DNA of 64,000 bases from Xanthomonas cannabis pv. cannabis. GTDB taxonomy: Bacteria; Pseudomonadota; Gammaproteobacteria; Xanthomonadales; Xanthomonadaceae. Every line of letters starts with the position of its first letter. The first letter of the stretch is position 1. The notes below the pieces were generated by a model that did not search any database, had not been told where the DNA came from, and worked only from the letters and a program-made list of their open reading frames with translations. The DNA is taken from contig NZ_JSZE01000024.1 of NCBI RefSeq assembly GCF_000802365.1, positions 1-64,000 of the forward strand, written 5' to 3'. The translations under genes were made by a program, and so were the position numbers. Positions 9,230 to 17,667 of this stretch are shown here, piece by piece.

Positions 9230-9326
9230 CGCAACGCGCCCCCACGTGCGTGTCGGCGCGCTCAGCGCACGGTTGCCGACCACCTGGCGCTGCATGCACT
9301 GCAATGGCGCGCCTATAATCGGGCGC

Positions 9327-9647
9327 ATGCCCAAGCCTCTGTACAAAGTCACCTTCCTCAATCACGGCAAGGTGTACGAGCTCTATGCGCGTGAGGTCAC
9401 CGGCAGCCATCTGTGGGGCTTCAACCAGGTCGGCGAGCTGGTGTTCGACGTACACGACGGGCTGGTGGTGGACCCCACCGAAGAACGCCTGCGCGAAGAG
9501 TTCGGCAACACCAAGACGCTGCACCTGCCGATGCAGAGCATCGTGCGGATCGAAGAAGTGGAGAAGAAGGGCCAGTCGGTGATCCGCGACGCGGCCACCG
9601 GCGACAAGGTGGTCACTCCGTTCCCACTGCCGGGTAAACCGCGCTGA
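9327..9647 (+). CDS. DUF1820 family protein
   Basis: 106 residues from the ATG at 9327 (MPKPLYKVTF). The sequence YKVTFLNHGKVYELYAREV and the WGFNQVGELVF block are characteristic of DUF1820, a small cytosolic family conserved in Gammaproteobacteria with no established function. A longer upstream reading is possible but loses family similarity. The stop overlaps the next start as TGATG, so the following dehydrogenase is translationally coupled. Confidence 0.88.
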   Translation: MPKPLYKVTFLNHGKVYELYAREVTGSHLWGFNQVGELVFDVHDGLVVDPTEERLREEFGNTKTLHLPMQSIVRIEEVEKKGQSVIRDAATGDKVVTPFPLPGKPR

Positions 9648-10633
9648 TGCGCATCCTGGTGCCCGACGACTATCAGGGCGCCGTGTGCCGACTGCCCTGC
9701 CTGCAGCGGATGCAGGGCCATGATGTGCAGGTGCTGGGGGCGCTGGCCACCGATCCCGACGAGCGCGCCGAGCAGCTGGCCGACGCCGATGCGCTGGTGC
9801 TGATCCGCGAGCGCACCGGCATGGATGCGGCGCTGCTGCGGCGCCTGCCGCGGCTGAAGCTGATCAGCCAGACCGGGCGCGTGGGCGCGCACGTGGATGT
9901 GGCTGCATGCACGCAGTCTGGCGTCGCGGTAGCCGAAGGCGTCGGCTCGCCGGTGGCCCCGGCCGAGCTGACCTGGGCCTTGATCCTTGCGGCCAGCCGC
10001 CGATTGGGCGAGTACCAGCGTGCCCTGCATCAGGGCCGTTGGCAGGCGCTGGGCGACCCTGGCTTGGGCCGTGTGCTGCACGGCCGCACCCTCGGTCTCT
10101 GGAGTTACGGACGCATCGGCCAACGCGTGGCCGGGTTCGGACGCGCATTCGGCATGCAGGTGCTGGTGTGGGGCGGCGATGCGTCCTGCGCGCAGGCTGC
10201 GCGCGATGGCTTTGCGATCGCGGGCAGCCGCCAGGAATTGTTTGAACGTAGCGATGTGCTGTCGCTGCATCGGCGCCTGACGGCGCAAACGCGTCACGAT
10301 GTCACTGCGCAGGATCTGGCGCACATGCGTGGCGATGCGCTGCTGGTCAACACCAGCCGCGCCGAACTGATCGCCCCCGGCGCCCTGTTGGCCGCGCTGG
10401 ATGCTGGCCGGCCCGGGCAGGCGGCGGTGGATGTGTTCGAGCACGAGCCGGTGCTCGACCCGCGCGATGCGCTGCTGCGACACCCGCGGGTGCTCGCCAC
10501 CCCGCACCTGGGCTATGTGGAACGCGACAGCTACGCGCTGTATTTCGAAGCGGCATTCGACAACGTGCTGGCGTTTGCGGCCGGCACGCCGCGCAATCTG
10601 GTCAATCCGGACGCGCTGGCCATCGCGCGCTGA
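9647..10633 (+). CDS. D-2-hydroxyacid dehydrogenase family protein
   Basis: 328 residues with the family catalytic set: Arg238 (NTSRAELI), Glu267 (FEHEPVLD) and His287 (ATPHLGYVE). The NAD-binding glycine motif lies around 150-158 (GLWSYGRIG). The N-terminal PDDYQGAV opening and overall pattern resemble the SerA/glyoxylate-reductase-like group found in many proteobacteria. The substrate is probably a small 2-keto or 2-hydroxy acid but cannot be assigned. The start codon overlaps the DUF1820 stop (TGATG). Confidence 0.9.
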   Translation: MRILVPDDYQGAVCRLPCLQRMQGHDVQVLGALATDPDERAEQLADADALVLIRERTGMDAALLRRLPRLKLISQTGRVGAHVDVAACTQSGVAVAEGVGSPVAPAELTWALILAASRRLGEYQRALHQGRWQALGDPGLGRVLHGRTLGLWSYGRIGQRVAGFGRAFGMQVLVWGGDASCAQAARDGFAIAGSRQELFERSDVLSLHRRLTAQTRHDVTAQDLAHMRGDALLVNTSRAELIAPGALLAALDAGRPGQAAVDVFEHEPVLDPRDALLRHPRVLATPHLGYVERDSYALYFEAAFDNVLAFAAGTPRNLVNPDALAIAR

Positions 10634-10927
10634 TGCGGTTCATGCGTGGCGAGTGGGCTCACGTCAGCCGATGACACCGGCCCATGAGATCGGGCGGCGC
10701 AGACAGAGCGGCAGGTCTACGGGGACGTTGAGCGCGCATGACGTTCAGGCGGCGCTGTACCCATGCCGCTGGTCATCCGCGCACCATGGGGCACGCTACG
10801 AACCGGAGTGATCGCGCGAGTTGCGTGCATGTCCGGGCAGGTGACGTGACGATGCATGACATGTGCGCATTGCAGATTCCAGGCGCAGGCGGGCATCAGC
10901 CGACCTGCGCTTGCACCCGCTTGCCGC
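10634..10927. other. Intergenic region between convergent genes, nothing recognised
   Basis: About 290 bases between a plus-strand dehydrogenase and the minus-strand ctpA-like gene. I see no credible coding frame and no strong terminator. Confidence 0.5.
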
Positions 10928-12442
10928 TTACTTGGCCGGTTCGACCGGAGCCGGCGTGTCTGCCGGCGGCGCGGGGTCCGCGAAGGGAACGGGCTTGGCT
11001 TTCTCGGCGGGTTCTGCCGGCTTGGCCTTGTCGGTCGCCGCCGGGCGCGGCGCTGCCGGCTTCGCCTCGGAGGCGGGCTTGGTCGCTGCCTTGGCCTTCT
11101 GGGCGGCCTGGGCCTTGGCCTTGCGGGCCGCTTGCGCCTTGGCCGCCGAGCCGGGCTGCTTGAGTTCGGCCAGCGCCGCGGTGATCGGGCCGTCGCCCGG
11201 CAACACATCGCCGGCGCTGTAGCCTTCTTCGCCCTCGTCGTCGCCACGCAAATGGCCGGGCAAGGTGGCTTCGCTGTAGTCGGTCAGGCTGGCCGGCACA
11301 TCGGCGTCGCCCGGCTGCGGCTCGGGGGTCAGGAGCACTTCCGGCACGATGCCGCTGGCCTGGATCGACTTGCCGCTGGGCGTGTAATAGCGCGCGGTGG
11401 TGAGCTTGACCGAATCGCCGTTATCCAGCGGCAGCACGGTTTGCACCGAGCCCTTGCCGAAGGTGCGGCTGCCGATGATGCGCGCGCGCTGGTTGTCGCG
11501 CAGCGCGCCGGCCAACACTTCCGAAGCGCTGGCCGAGCCGGCGTCCACCAGCACCACCACGGGTGCGCCGCCGAGCAGATCGCCCGGGGTGGCGTCGAAC
11601 TTGGCATCGCTGATGGAGATGCGCCCGCGCGTGCTGACGATGTTGCCCTTGTCGAGCAGGTCGTCGGCCACCTGCACCGCCGAGGTCAGCAGGCCGCCCG
11701 GGTTGCTGCGCAGGTCCAGCACCAGGCCACGCAACTTGCCGCCGGCCTGCAGTTGCTTGAGGTTCTTCTGGAAGTCGGCACCCGTATCGGCCTGGAAGGT
11801 GCTGATGCGGATGTAGCCATAGCCCGGCTCCAGCAGCTTGCTGCGCACGCTGGCCACACGGATGGTCTGGCGCTGCAGGGTCACGTCGAAGGGCTTGGGC
11901 GCCTTGTCGCGCACGATGGTCAGGGTGACCTTGCTGCCGGATTCGCCGCGCAGCGGCTCCATGGCCTTGCTGGCATCGATCGGCTTGCCGTCGATGGCCA
12001 CGATGACATCGCCGGCACGGATACCCGCACGTGCGGCCGGGGTGTCATCGATCGGTGCGATCACCTTGAGCGTGTTGTCCTGCTGCTGCAGCAGCTCCAC
12101 GCCGATGCCGTCGTAGGCGCCGCTGGCCTGCTCGTCGAAGGCCTCGGCGTCTTCCTTGTCGAAGTAGGTGCTGTGCGGGTCGAGATCCGACAGCAGGCCA
12201 CGCACGGCGGCGTGCATCAGCTTCTTGTCTTCGACCGGGTCCACGTAGGCCTGCTTGACCGCGTTGTACACCGCCACAAAGCGGCGGATCTCGTCCAGCG
12301 GCACCTTGGAGACGGCGGCTTCATTGGCTTCCGGGTCGTCCGCAGTGGCCTGGGCAGCGGCGGCGGGACGGGCGGTCTGCGCCCAACCAGGCGACGCGAA
12401 CAAGGCCAGCGACAAGGCAACGGACAGGACGGCTACGCGCAT
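10928..12442 (-). CDS. ctpA: S41 C-terminal processing peptidase (CtpA/Prc type)
   Basis: 504 residues from the ATG at 12442, which has a GGAG site; this start exposes a signal peptide (about 1-21, ASPGWA-Q). A PDZ domain follows at about residues 105-185 (GIGVELLQQQ... GIRAGDVIVAIDG). The S41 catalytic part has the nucleophile Ser in DAGSASASEVLAGAL and the Lys base in RTFGKGSVQ. A long Ala/Pro/Lys-rich tail of about 95 residues closes the protein. CtpA-type enzymes trim periplasmic proteins and cell-wall hydrolases. The next gene upstream on the same strand is an EnvC-like amidase activator, the usual neighbour in gammaproteobacteria. Confidence 0.94.
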   Translation of the reverse strand: MRVAVLSVALSLALFASPGWAQTARPAAAAQATADDPEANEAAVSKVPLDEIRRFVAVYNAVKQAYVDPVEDKKLMHAAVRGLLSDLDPHSTYFDKEDAEAFDEQASGAYDGIGVELLQQQDNTLKVIAPIDDTPAARAGIRAGDVIVAIDGKPIDASKAMEPLRGESGSKVTLTIVRDKAPKPFDVTLQRQTIRVASVRSKLLEPGYGYIRISTFQADTGADFQKNLKQLQAGGKLRGLVLDLRSNPGGLLTSAVQVADDLLDKGNIVSTRGRISISDAKFDATPGDLLGGAPVVVLVDAGSASASEVLAGALRDNQRARIIGSRTFGKGSVQTVLPLDNGDSVKLTTARYYTPSGKSIQASGIVPEVLLTPEPQPGDADVPASLTDYSEATLPGHLRGDDEGEEGYSAGDVLPGDGPITAALAELKQPGSAAKAQAARKAKAQAAQKAKAATKPASEAKPAAPRPAATDKAKPAEPAEKAKPVPFADPAPPADTPAPVEPAK

Positions 12443-12641
12443 GAAGCACTCCGACAAAGAAATAAGACGCCCCGCACGACGGAGCTGACCGGATTATGCG
12501 CGAAGCAGCGGTAAATCCGCGTTGAATCGCGCGCCGGCCACGCCGGCAGTTCGACAGCCGCCAGCGGGCAAGGCAGCGCAGCATCGGAGGACGTCGGCAC
12601 CATCGTGGAGACCACGGCATCCGACTGGCGCGGTGAACCTG

Positions 12642-12681
12642 GACACGCCGACACGCCGACACGCCGACACGCCGACACGCC
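12642..12681. repeat. Five perfect tandem copies of GACACGCC
   Basis: Five uninterrupted octamers lie in the spacer between the EnvC-like gene and ctpA. On the minus strand the unit reads GGCGTGTC. Being perfect and short, the array is a likely variable-number locus. The rest of the 12443-12776 spacer holds no recognisable gene. Confidence 0.9.
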
Positions 12682-12776
12682 AGGCACGTTGCCCGCAACA
12701 GCGATGTGTCGGTAAGCGATGTCCCGGCGAACGCCTGGCTAACGTCGTGCGTCGCGTGCTGCTGCACGCGCAAGCA

Positions 12777-14075
12777 CTACCGCCGTTGCAACCAGCTCGA
12801 AGGATCGACCGGCTGGCCATTGCGCCGCAATTCGAAGTACAGCGCCGGCACGCCCTGCCCGCCCGAGCTGCCGACCTTGGCCACCGCCTCGCCGCGCTTG
12901 ATCGCTGCGCCGGCGTCGCGCAACAAGGTGTCGTTATGCGCATACAGGCTCATGTAGCCGTTGCCATGGTCCACGATCAGGATCATGCCGTAGCCGGTCA
13001 TCCAGTCGGAAAACACCACGGTGCCGTCGGCCACTGCGGTCACCGTGGTGCCCTTGGGCGCGCCGATCAGCACGCCCTTGCTGGTGTGGCCATCGGGCAA
13101 GGTGGCGTTGAAGCGCGCCAGCAGGTTGCCCGCCACCGGCCAGCTCAGTCCTCCGACCTTGGGGGCCGGTGCGGTGGCGACGACCTTGGGCGGTGTCTTG
13201 CCGGGGCGCTCGGGGCGATCGGATTTGCCACGCTTGGCCTGCGCGGCGGCGTCGGCAGCCGCGCGCCTGGCGGCGGCGCGACGTTCGGCCTCGGCCTTGG
13301 CGGCAGCCGCGCGCAGGTTGGCCAGCAGCTGTTCCAGCGATTTGGCGTCCTGGCCCAGTGCCTTTTCGCGTTCGGCGCGCTGTTTGTAGCGATCGTCCAG
13401 CTGCGCGACCGTGGCCGCCTGCTGCGAGCGGTCCTTCTGCAAGGTGGCGGCCTGGGCCTTTTGTTGCGCGCGCGCGGCATCCAGTGCCTGGCGCCGGGCG
13501 GCGATGTCCTGCTCCACCCTGGCCAGGGCATCCAGCTGCGTGGCCAGCGCCTGGATGCGCTGTGCGCGGGCGTTCTGCACGTAGCGGTGATCGGCCAGCA
13601 TGCGGTTGGCATCGCCCACCGTGTCCTGCGACAGCAACACCTTCAGCGGCGCGTTGCGACCGACCTGGTCGGCTGCGCGCAGCAGCGCCGCCAGCTGCGC
13701 GCGCTGCGTCTGCAGGCCACGCTGCAACTGCGTGCGGTCCTGCTGCAGCGTGGACAGGCGCTGCTCCTGTGCGCGCATTGCCGCTTCGGTGTCGCTCAGG
13801 GCACGCGCGGTCTTTGCCACCTTTTCGTCGGCCTGGCGCAGTTGCTGGGCCGCGGTGCCGCGCTTGCCTTCCAGCGCGCGCCGATCGGCGCTGATGGTCT
13901 TGAGTTCATCGCGCAGCTGTCGCAGCTTGCGCTCGGTCTCGCGCTGGCTTTGCGCCGCCACTGCGCCGCTGCCCAGCAGCGTGCACGCCACCAGCGCGGC
14001 TGCCAGCCAATGGCGCGCGCAGCCAATGGCTGGGGCAAGCGATGGGCGCGGCAGCGGGATGGGCAACGGGGGCAA
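12777..14075 (-). CDS. envC: EnvC-like murein hydrolase activator, M23/LytM domain
   Basis: 432 residues: an N-terminal signal or anchor (about 20-41), long coiled coils (about 45-265), an Ala/Arg-rich stretch, and a C-terminal LytM domain (about 315-430). The zinc site is degenerate. The usual HxGxD is SKGVLI here and the usual HLHFE is ALYFEL; only the YAH of the first HxH-type motif remains. In E. coli EnvC the LytM domain is likewise inactive and instead switches on the amidases AmiA and AmiB at the septum under FtsEX control. Placement upstream of a ctpA-type gene agrees with that role. Confidence 0.9.
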   Translation of the reverse strand: MPPLPIPLPRPSLAPAIGCARHWLAAALVACTLLGSGAVAAQSQRETERKLRQLRDELKTISADRRALEGKRGTAAQQLRQADEKVAKTARALSDTEAAMRAQEQRLSTLQQDRTQLQRGLQTQRAQLAALLRAADQVGRNAPLKVLLSQDTVGDANRMLADHRYVQNARAQRIQALATQLDALARVEQDIAARRQALDAARAQQKAQAATLQKDRSQQAATVAQLDDRYKQRAEREKALGQDAKSLEQLLANLRAAAAKAEAERRAAARRAAADAAAQAKRGKSDRPERPGKTPPKVVATAPAPKVGGLSWPVAGNLLARFNATLPDGHTSKGVLIGAPKGTTVTAVADGTVVFSDWMTGYGMILIVDHGNGYMSLYAHNDTLLRDAGAAIKRGEAVAKVGSSGGQGVPALYFELRRNGQPVDPSSWLQRR

Positions 14076-14172
14076 CGAAAGTTCCAGTGACTTCAGGCAG
14101 GTGCGCGATTGTAGCCACCCATGGTGTGATCACCGCCACGCCCCAGACAGCCGCCACCGCGCGAGGTTCAGC

Positions 14173-14829
14173 ATGAAGCCCCAATCTCTTCTCCTGGCGT
14201 TGTCCCTGCTCAGTACGAGCGCCTGGGCCGACGAGGACATCAGCAAGGTCAATGGCCGCATCAGCGCCGAGCCTGGCCGCAGCTACGGCGATCTGGAAAC
14301 GGTCAACGGTTCCATCGAGGTGGGCGCCGGTGCGCAGACCAGGGACGTGGAGACCGTCAACGGCGGCATCCGCATCGGCGAGAACGCGCGCACCGGCGGC
14401 GTGGAAACGGTCAACGGCTCGATCACCGTGGGCCAGAAAGTGACCGTGTCCGGCGGGCTGGAAACGGTCAACGGCAGCATCCTCACCGAACGCGGCAGCC
14501 AGATCAGCGCTGGGGTGGAAACCGTCAACGGCAGCATCGGCCTGGTGGCAACCGAACTCGGCAAGGGGATCGAGACGGTCAACGGCGACATCACCGTCGG
14601 GGTGGATTCGCATGTACGCGGCGGCATCAAGGTGACCAAGCCGAACTTCGGCTTTTCCTTCAAGCCGGCGCGCAAGCCGCGGGTGGTGATCGGCCCCAAG
14701 GCCGTGGTCGACGGACCGCTGGAGTTCGAGCGCGAGGTCGACCTGTACGTGCATCGCACCGCCAAGGTCGGCGCGGTCACCGGCGCCACCGCGCGCAGCT
14801 TCGATTCGGGCGTGGCGCCCAAGGACTGA
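14173..14829 (+). CDS. Exported beta-repeat protein with ETVNG motifs
   Basis: 218 residues from the ATG at 14173; a signal peptide (about 1-19, STSAWA-D) precedes the mature chain. Six copies of ETVNG lie between about residues 39 and 140, spaced 18-21 residues apart, each followed by a beta pattern such as GSITVG or GDITVG. This is the look of a parallel beta-helix or roll, similar in style to DUF4097 and bactofilin-like proteins. The C terminus carries basic residues and a single domain-like block (about 158-218). Function unknown. It is a single gene, divergent from envC. Confidence 0.75.
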   Translation: MKPQSLLLALSLLSTSAWADEDISKVNGRISAEPGRSYGDLETVNGSIEVGAGAQTRDVETVNGGIRIGENARTGGVETVNGSITVGQKVTVSGGLETVNGSILTERGSQISAGVETVNGSIGLVATELGKGIETVNGDITVGVDSHVRGGIKVTKPNFGFSFKPARKPRVVIGPKAVVDGPLEFEREVDLYVHRTAKVGAVTGATARSFDSGVAPKD

Positions 14830-14884
14830 CACGCTCACCACGCGCACGCTCTAAGATCGGACCTCCGTCGCACGAGGAGTTCCG

Positions 14885-16705
14885 ATGCCCCGCAAGATCC
14901 TGTTGTGCCTGGCCGCAACCCTGGCCCTGGCCGGTTGCAAGCGCGACGCCGCCGACACGCCGGCCACACCGGCGACGCAAGCGCCGGTGGACACCGCACC
15001 CAGCGCACCGGTCAGCCGGCACGCGTTCTCGCCGGAGCTGACCGCCGGCGACTTTGCCGAGCTGGTCAAGACGCTGGCCTCGGACGACTTCGAAGGCCGC
15101 GGCCCGGGCACGCCCGGCGAAGAAAAGACCGTGACCTACATCCGCGACCAGATGCAGCGCATCGGCCTGCAGCCGGGCAATGGCGACAGCTGGTTCCAGG
15201 ATGTGCCGATGGTGGAAACCACCGCCGATGCGGCCACCGCACCGAGCCTGCGCAGCGGCGAGCAGAGCCGCACCCTCGCCTTCGGCACCGACATCGTGGT
15301 CGGCACGCGCACCGGCCAGCCGGGGGTCAAGCTGGACAACAGCGAGCTGGTGTTCGTCGGCTACGGCGTGGATGCGCCTGAGCAGCAGTGGAACGATTAC
15401 GCCGGCCAGGACTGGAAGGGCAAGACGGTGGTGATGTTCGTCAACGACCCCGGCTTCCACACCGGCGATGCCAAGCTGTTCGACGGCAAGCGCATGACCT
15501 ACTACGGGCGCTGGACCTACAAGTTCGAGGAAGCCGCGCGCAAGGGCGCGGCCGCCGCGTTGATCGTGCACGACACGCCTGGTGCCAGCTACGGCTGGGA
15601 CGTGGTGAAAAATTCCTGGTCCGGCCCGCAATACGACCTGCCGGCCAAGGACGACCCGGACCCGCGCCTGCCGGTGCAGGGCTGGATCAGCGCCGACACC
15701 GCCAAGCAGGTATTCGCCAATGCCGGTCTGGATCTGGCGCAGGCCTACAAGGACGCCAGCAAGCGCGGCTTCAAGCCGGTGCCGTTGAAGGCCAGCTGGT
15801 CGGTGGACCTGAAGAGCACCATCGCGCAGAAGACCTCGCGCAACGTGGTCGGCGTGCTGCCCGGCAGCAGCCATGCCGACGAGGCGGTGCTGTACATGGC
15901 GCACTGGGATCACCTGGGCAAGCATCCGGGCGAAAGCGGCGACAACATCTACAACGGCGCGGTGGACAACGCCACCGGCGTGGCCGGCATCCTGGAAATT
16001 GCAGATGCCTTCGCGCACCAGGACCCCAAGCCGGCGCGCTCGGTGGTGTTCGTGGCGGTGACGCTGGAAGAATCCGGTCTGCTCGGTTCCAAGTACTACG
16101 TGGCCAACCCGAGCTTCCCGCTGGACAAGATTGCCGCGGTGATCAACCTGGATGCGATGTCGGTGGCCGGGCGCGCGCGCGATGTCACCGTGGTCGGCAT
16201 GGGCAGCTCGGAGCTGGAAGACATCCTCAAGCCGATCGCCGCGATGCAGGGCCGCACCCTGCACGCCGAGGCCACCCCGGAAAGCGGCTCGTACTTCCGC
16301 TCGGACCACTTCAACTTCGCCAAGGCCGGCGTGCCGGCGCTGTATGCCGATGGCGGCGAAGACCTGCGCGAGGGCGGCACCGCTGCCGGACGTGCCGCGG
16401 CCGAGGACTATGGCCGCCACCGCTATCATGCCCCCGGCGACGAATACGACGCAGCCACCTGGAAACTCGACGGCACCATCGAAGATCTCCAGGCGGTCTA
16501 CGGCGTCGGCAAGGAGGTCGCCGCCGGCGAGCGTTGGCCCAACTGGTATCCCGGCAACCCGTTCAAGGCCGCCCGCGACCGCATGATGGCCGGCAAGCCA
16601 GCTGCAGGCACGGCTGCGGCGGCCGAGCAGGCCGATAGCAACGCGGACCCGACGCGCATGAGCACGCCGGGCGCGAAATCGAACGACACCGCGCCTGCCC
16701 GCTGA
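14885..16705 (+). CDS. M28-family metallopeptidase lipoprotein
   Basis: 606 residues. The signal ends in a lipobox LALAGC with Cys18, so the protein is anchored as a lipoprotein. The M28 two-zinc set is complete: His340 (AHWDHLG), Asp361 (NGAVDNATG), Glu395/Glu396 (TLEESGLLGS), Asp423 (INLDAMS) and His515 (YHAPGDEYD). An inserted PA-like segment lies around 135-260. Such enzymes remove N-terminal residues from peptides. A strong terminator follows, so the gene is probably the end of its transcript. Confidence 0.93.
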   Translation: MPRKILLCLAATLALAGCKRDAADTPATPATQAPVDTAPSAPVSRHAFSPELTAGDFAELVKTLASDDFEGRGPGTPGEEKTVTYIRDQMQRIGLQPGNGDSWFQDVPMVETTADAATAPSLRSGEQSRTLAFGTDIVVGTRTGQPGVKLDNSELVFVGYGVDAPEQQWNDYAGQDWKGKTVVMFVNDPGFHTGDAKLFDGKRMTYYGRWTYKFEEAARKGAAAALIVHDTPGASYGWDVVKNSWSGPQYDLPAKDDPDPRLPVQGWISADTAKQVFANAGLDLAQAYKDASKRGFKPVPLKASWSVDLKSTIAQKTSRNVVGVLPGSSHADEAVLYMAHWDHLGKHPGESGDNIYNGAVDNATGVAGILEIADAFAHQDPKPARSVVFVAVTLEESGLLGSKYYVANPSFPLDKIAAVINLDAMSVAGRARDVTVVGMGSSELEDILKPIAAMQGRTLHAEATPESGSYFRSDHFNFAKAGVPALYADGGEDLREGGTAAGRAAAEDYGRHRYHAPGDEYDAATWKLDGTIEDLQAVYGVGKEVAAGERWPNWYPGNPFKAARDRMMAGKPAAGTAAAAEQADSNADPTRMSTPGAKSNDTAPAR

Positions 16706-16790
16706 GTCATGCGGATGCGCTGCCGGCCCCACGGCGGCGCATGGGTGGCAAGGATCTGTGCGGCAAATGGCCAGTGTGTGCCGCCAACGC

Positions 16791-16822
16791 AAAGGGCCTC
16801 CCGATCGGGAGGCCCTTTTTTT
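16791..16822 (+). terminator. Rho-independent terminator after the M28 peptidase gene
   Basis: AAAGGGCCTCCC-GATC-GGGAGGCCCTTT followed by further T residues: a 12-pair stem with a four-base loop. Confidence 0.93.
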
Positions 16823-16988
16823 ACAGCGACTGCGCGCGCATTCGTCGCAACCGTTCGCAGGCTGGCGGCTCAGTCGCCGCTAACAAAGCAGCTAGGCGGC
16901 ATGGCTGTCGCCTCGTGCACGCTGCACCTTGCAACACCGCACCGCCCTACCCGCTCAAACGCCTACGCGTCGATGCACATTGAAGTGC

Positions 16989-17432
16989 TCAGTCGTTATC
17001 CACACTGACCACATGCCCATCGTCGGGGTCGACGTGCAGCTCGACCTTCTGCCCATTGCGCTTGGCGTCGGCCTTCCACAAGCCGTCCTTGAATTTCAGG
17101 TCGTGCACATCGGCATAGCCGCCGGTGGACAGCGCGGCGCGGACATCGGCTTCGCTTAAGCGCGAGGTGGTCTGGTCGCCATAGACACGGCCGGTCACCG
17201 GGTCGATGTGGACATCCACGTCCTTGCCGTCGCCGCTACGGGCATCGGCGGTCCAGACACCGTGCTCGAACTTGACGTCGTGCACCTTGGTGTAGCCCTT
17301 GGCGGTCAGCATGCTGGTGACTTCGTTAGAGGTCAGTGCCTTGGCCGGCTTGGCGGCCTCCTGTGCGACGGCGCCTTGCGAAACGAGCGCCAGTGCGCCG
17401 ATCAGTGCGGTGGTCATCATGCGATGTGCCAT
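16989..17432 (-). CDS. Exported PepSY-domain protein (two repeats)
   Basis: 147 residues: a signal peptide (about 1-23, GAVA-QEAAK) and two PepSY-like repeats at about 33-82 and 92-141, each of the form L-x-S/T-xxV...GY-x-x-V-H-D-x-K-F...W-x-A-D-A...V-x-V/L-H-x-D-P. PepSY domains often inhibit peptidases or sense envelope state; here only export and fold can be supported. AGGAG lies six bases before the ATG. It converges with the M28 peptidase gene across a terminator. Confidence 0.85.
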   Translation of the reverse strand: MAHRMMTTALIGALALVSQGAVAQEAAKPAKALTSNEVTSMLTAKGYTKVHDVKFEHGVWTADARSGDGKDVDVHIDPVTGRVYGDQTTSRLSEADVRAALSTGGYADVHDLKFKDGLWKADAKRNGQKVELHVDPDDGHVVSVDND

Positions 17433-17625
17433 GAGAGGCTCCTGCTGTGAAGTGCCGCCATGCTCGCCGCGTGCAGATCGTGACAGGGTGAAAACCCGGC
17501 CTCTTCCATGCGGGGAATTCAGTTAACTGACATCTTCGCGGGCTGTTTCACCTGCCCTGCACTGTCGATTTACATCGTCGCGCCCGGCGGACTTGCCGAG
17601 CGGGTTTCCGTCAATCAGCGCTCCC

Positions 17626-17651
17626 AAAAAAAAGCCGCCTTGCGGCGGCTT
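17626..17651 (-). terminator. Rho-independent terminator after the first GH5 gene
   Basis: On the minus strand AAGCCGCC-GCAA-GGCGGCTT is followed by a T run (A7 on the plus strand at 17626-17632). It lies about 16 bases after the endoglucanase stop. Confidence 0.9.
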
Positions 17652-17667
17652 GATGACACTGGTCTGG

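Noticed and set aside
14777-16792. A 671-residue open frame antisense to the M28 peptidase gene
   Set aside because: No recognisable domain and a complete metallopeptidase on the other strand; a shadow of high GC content.
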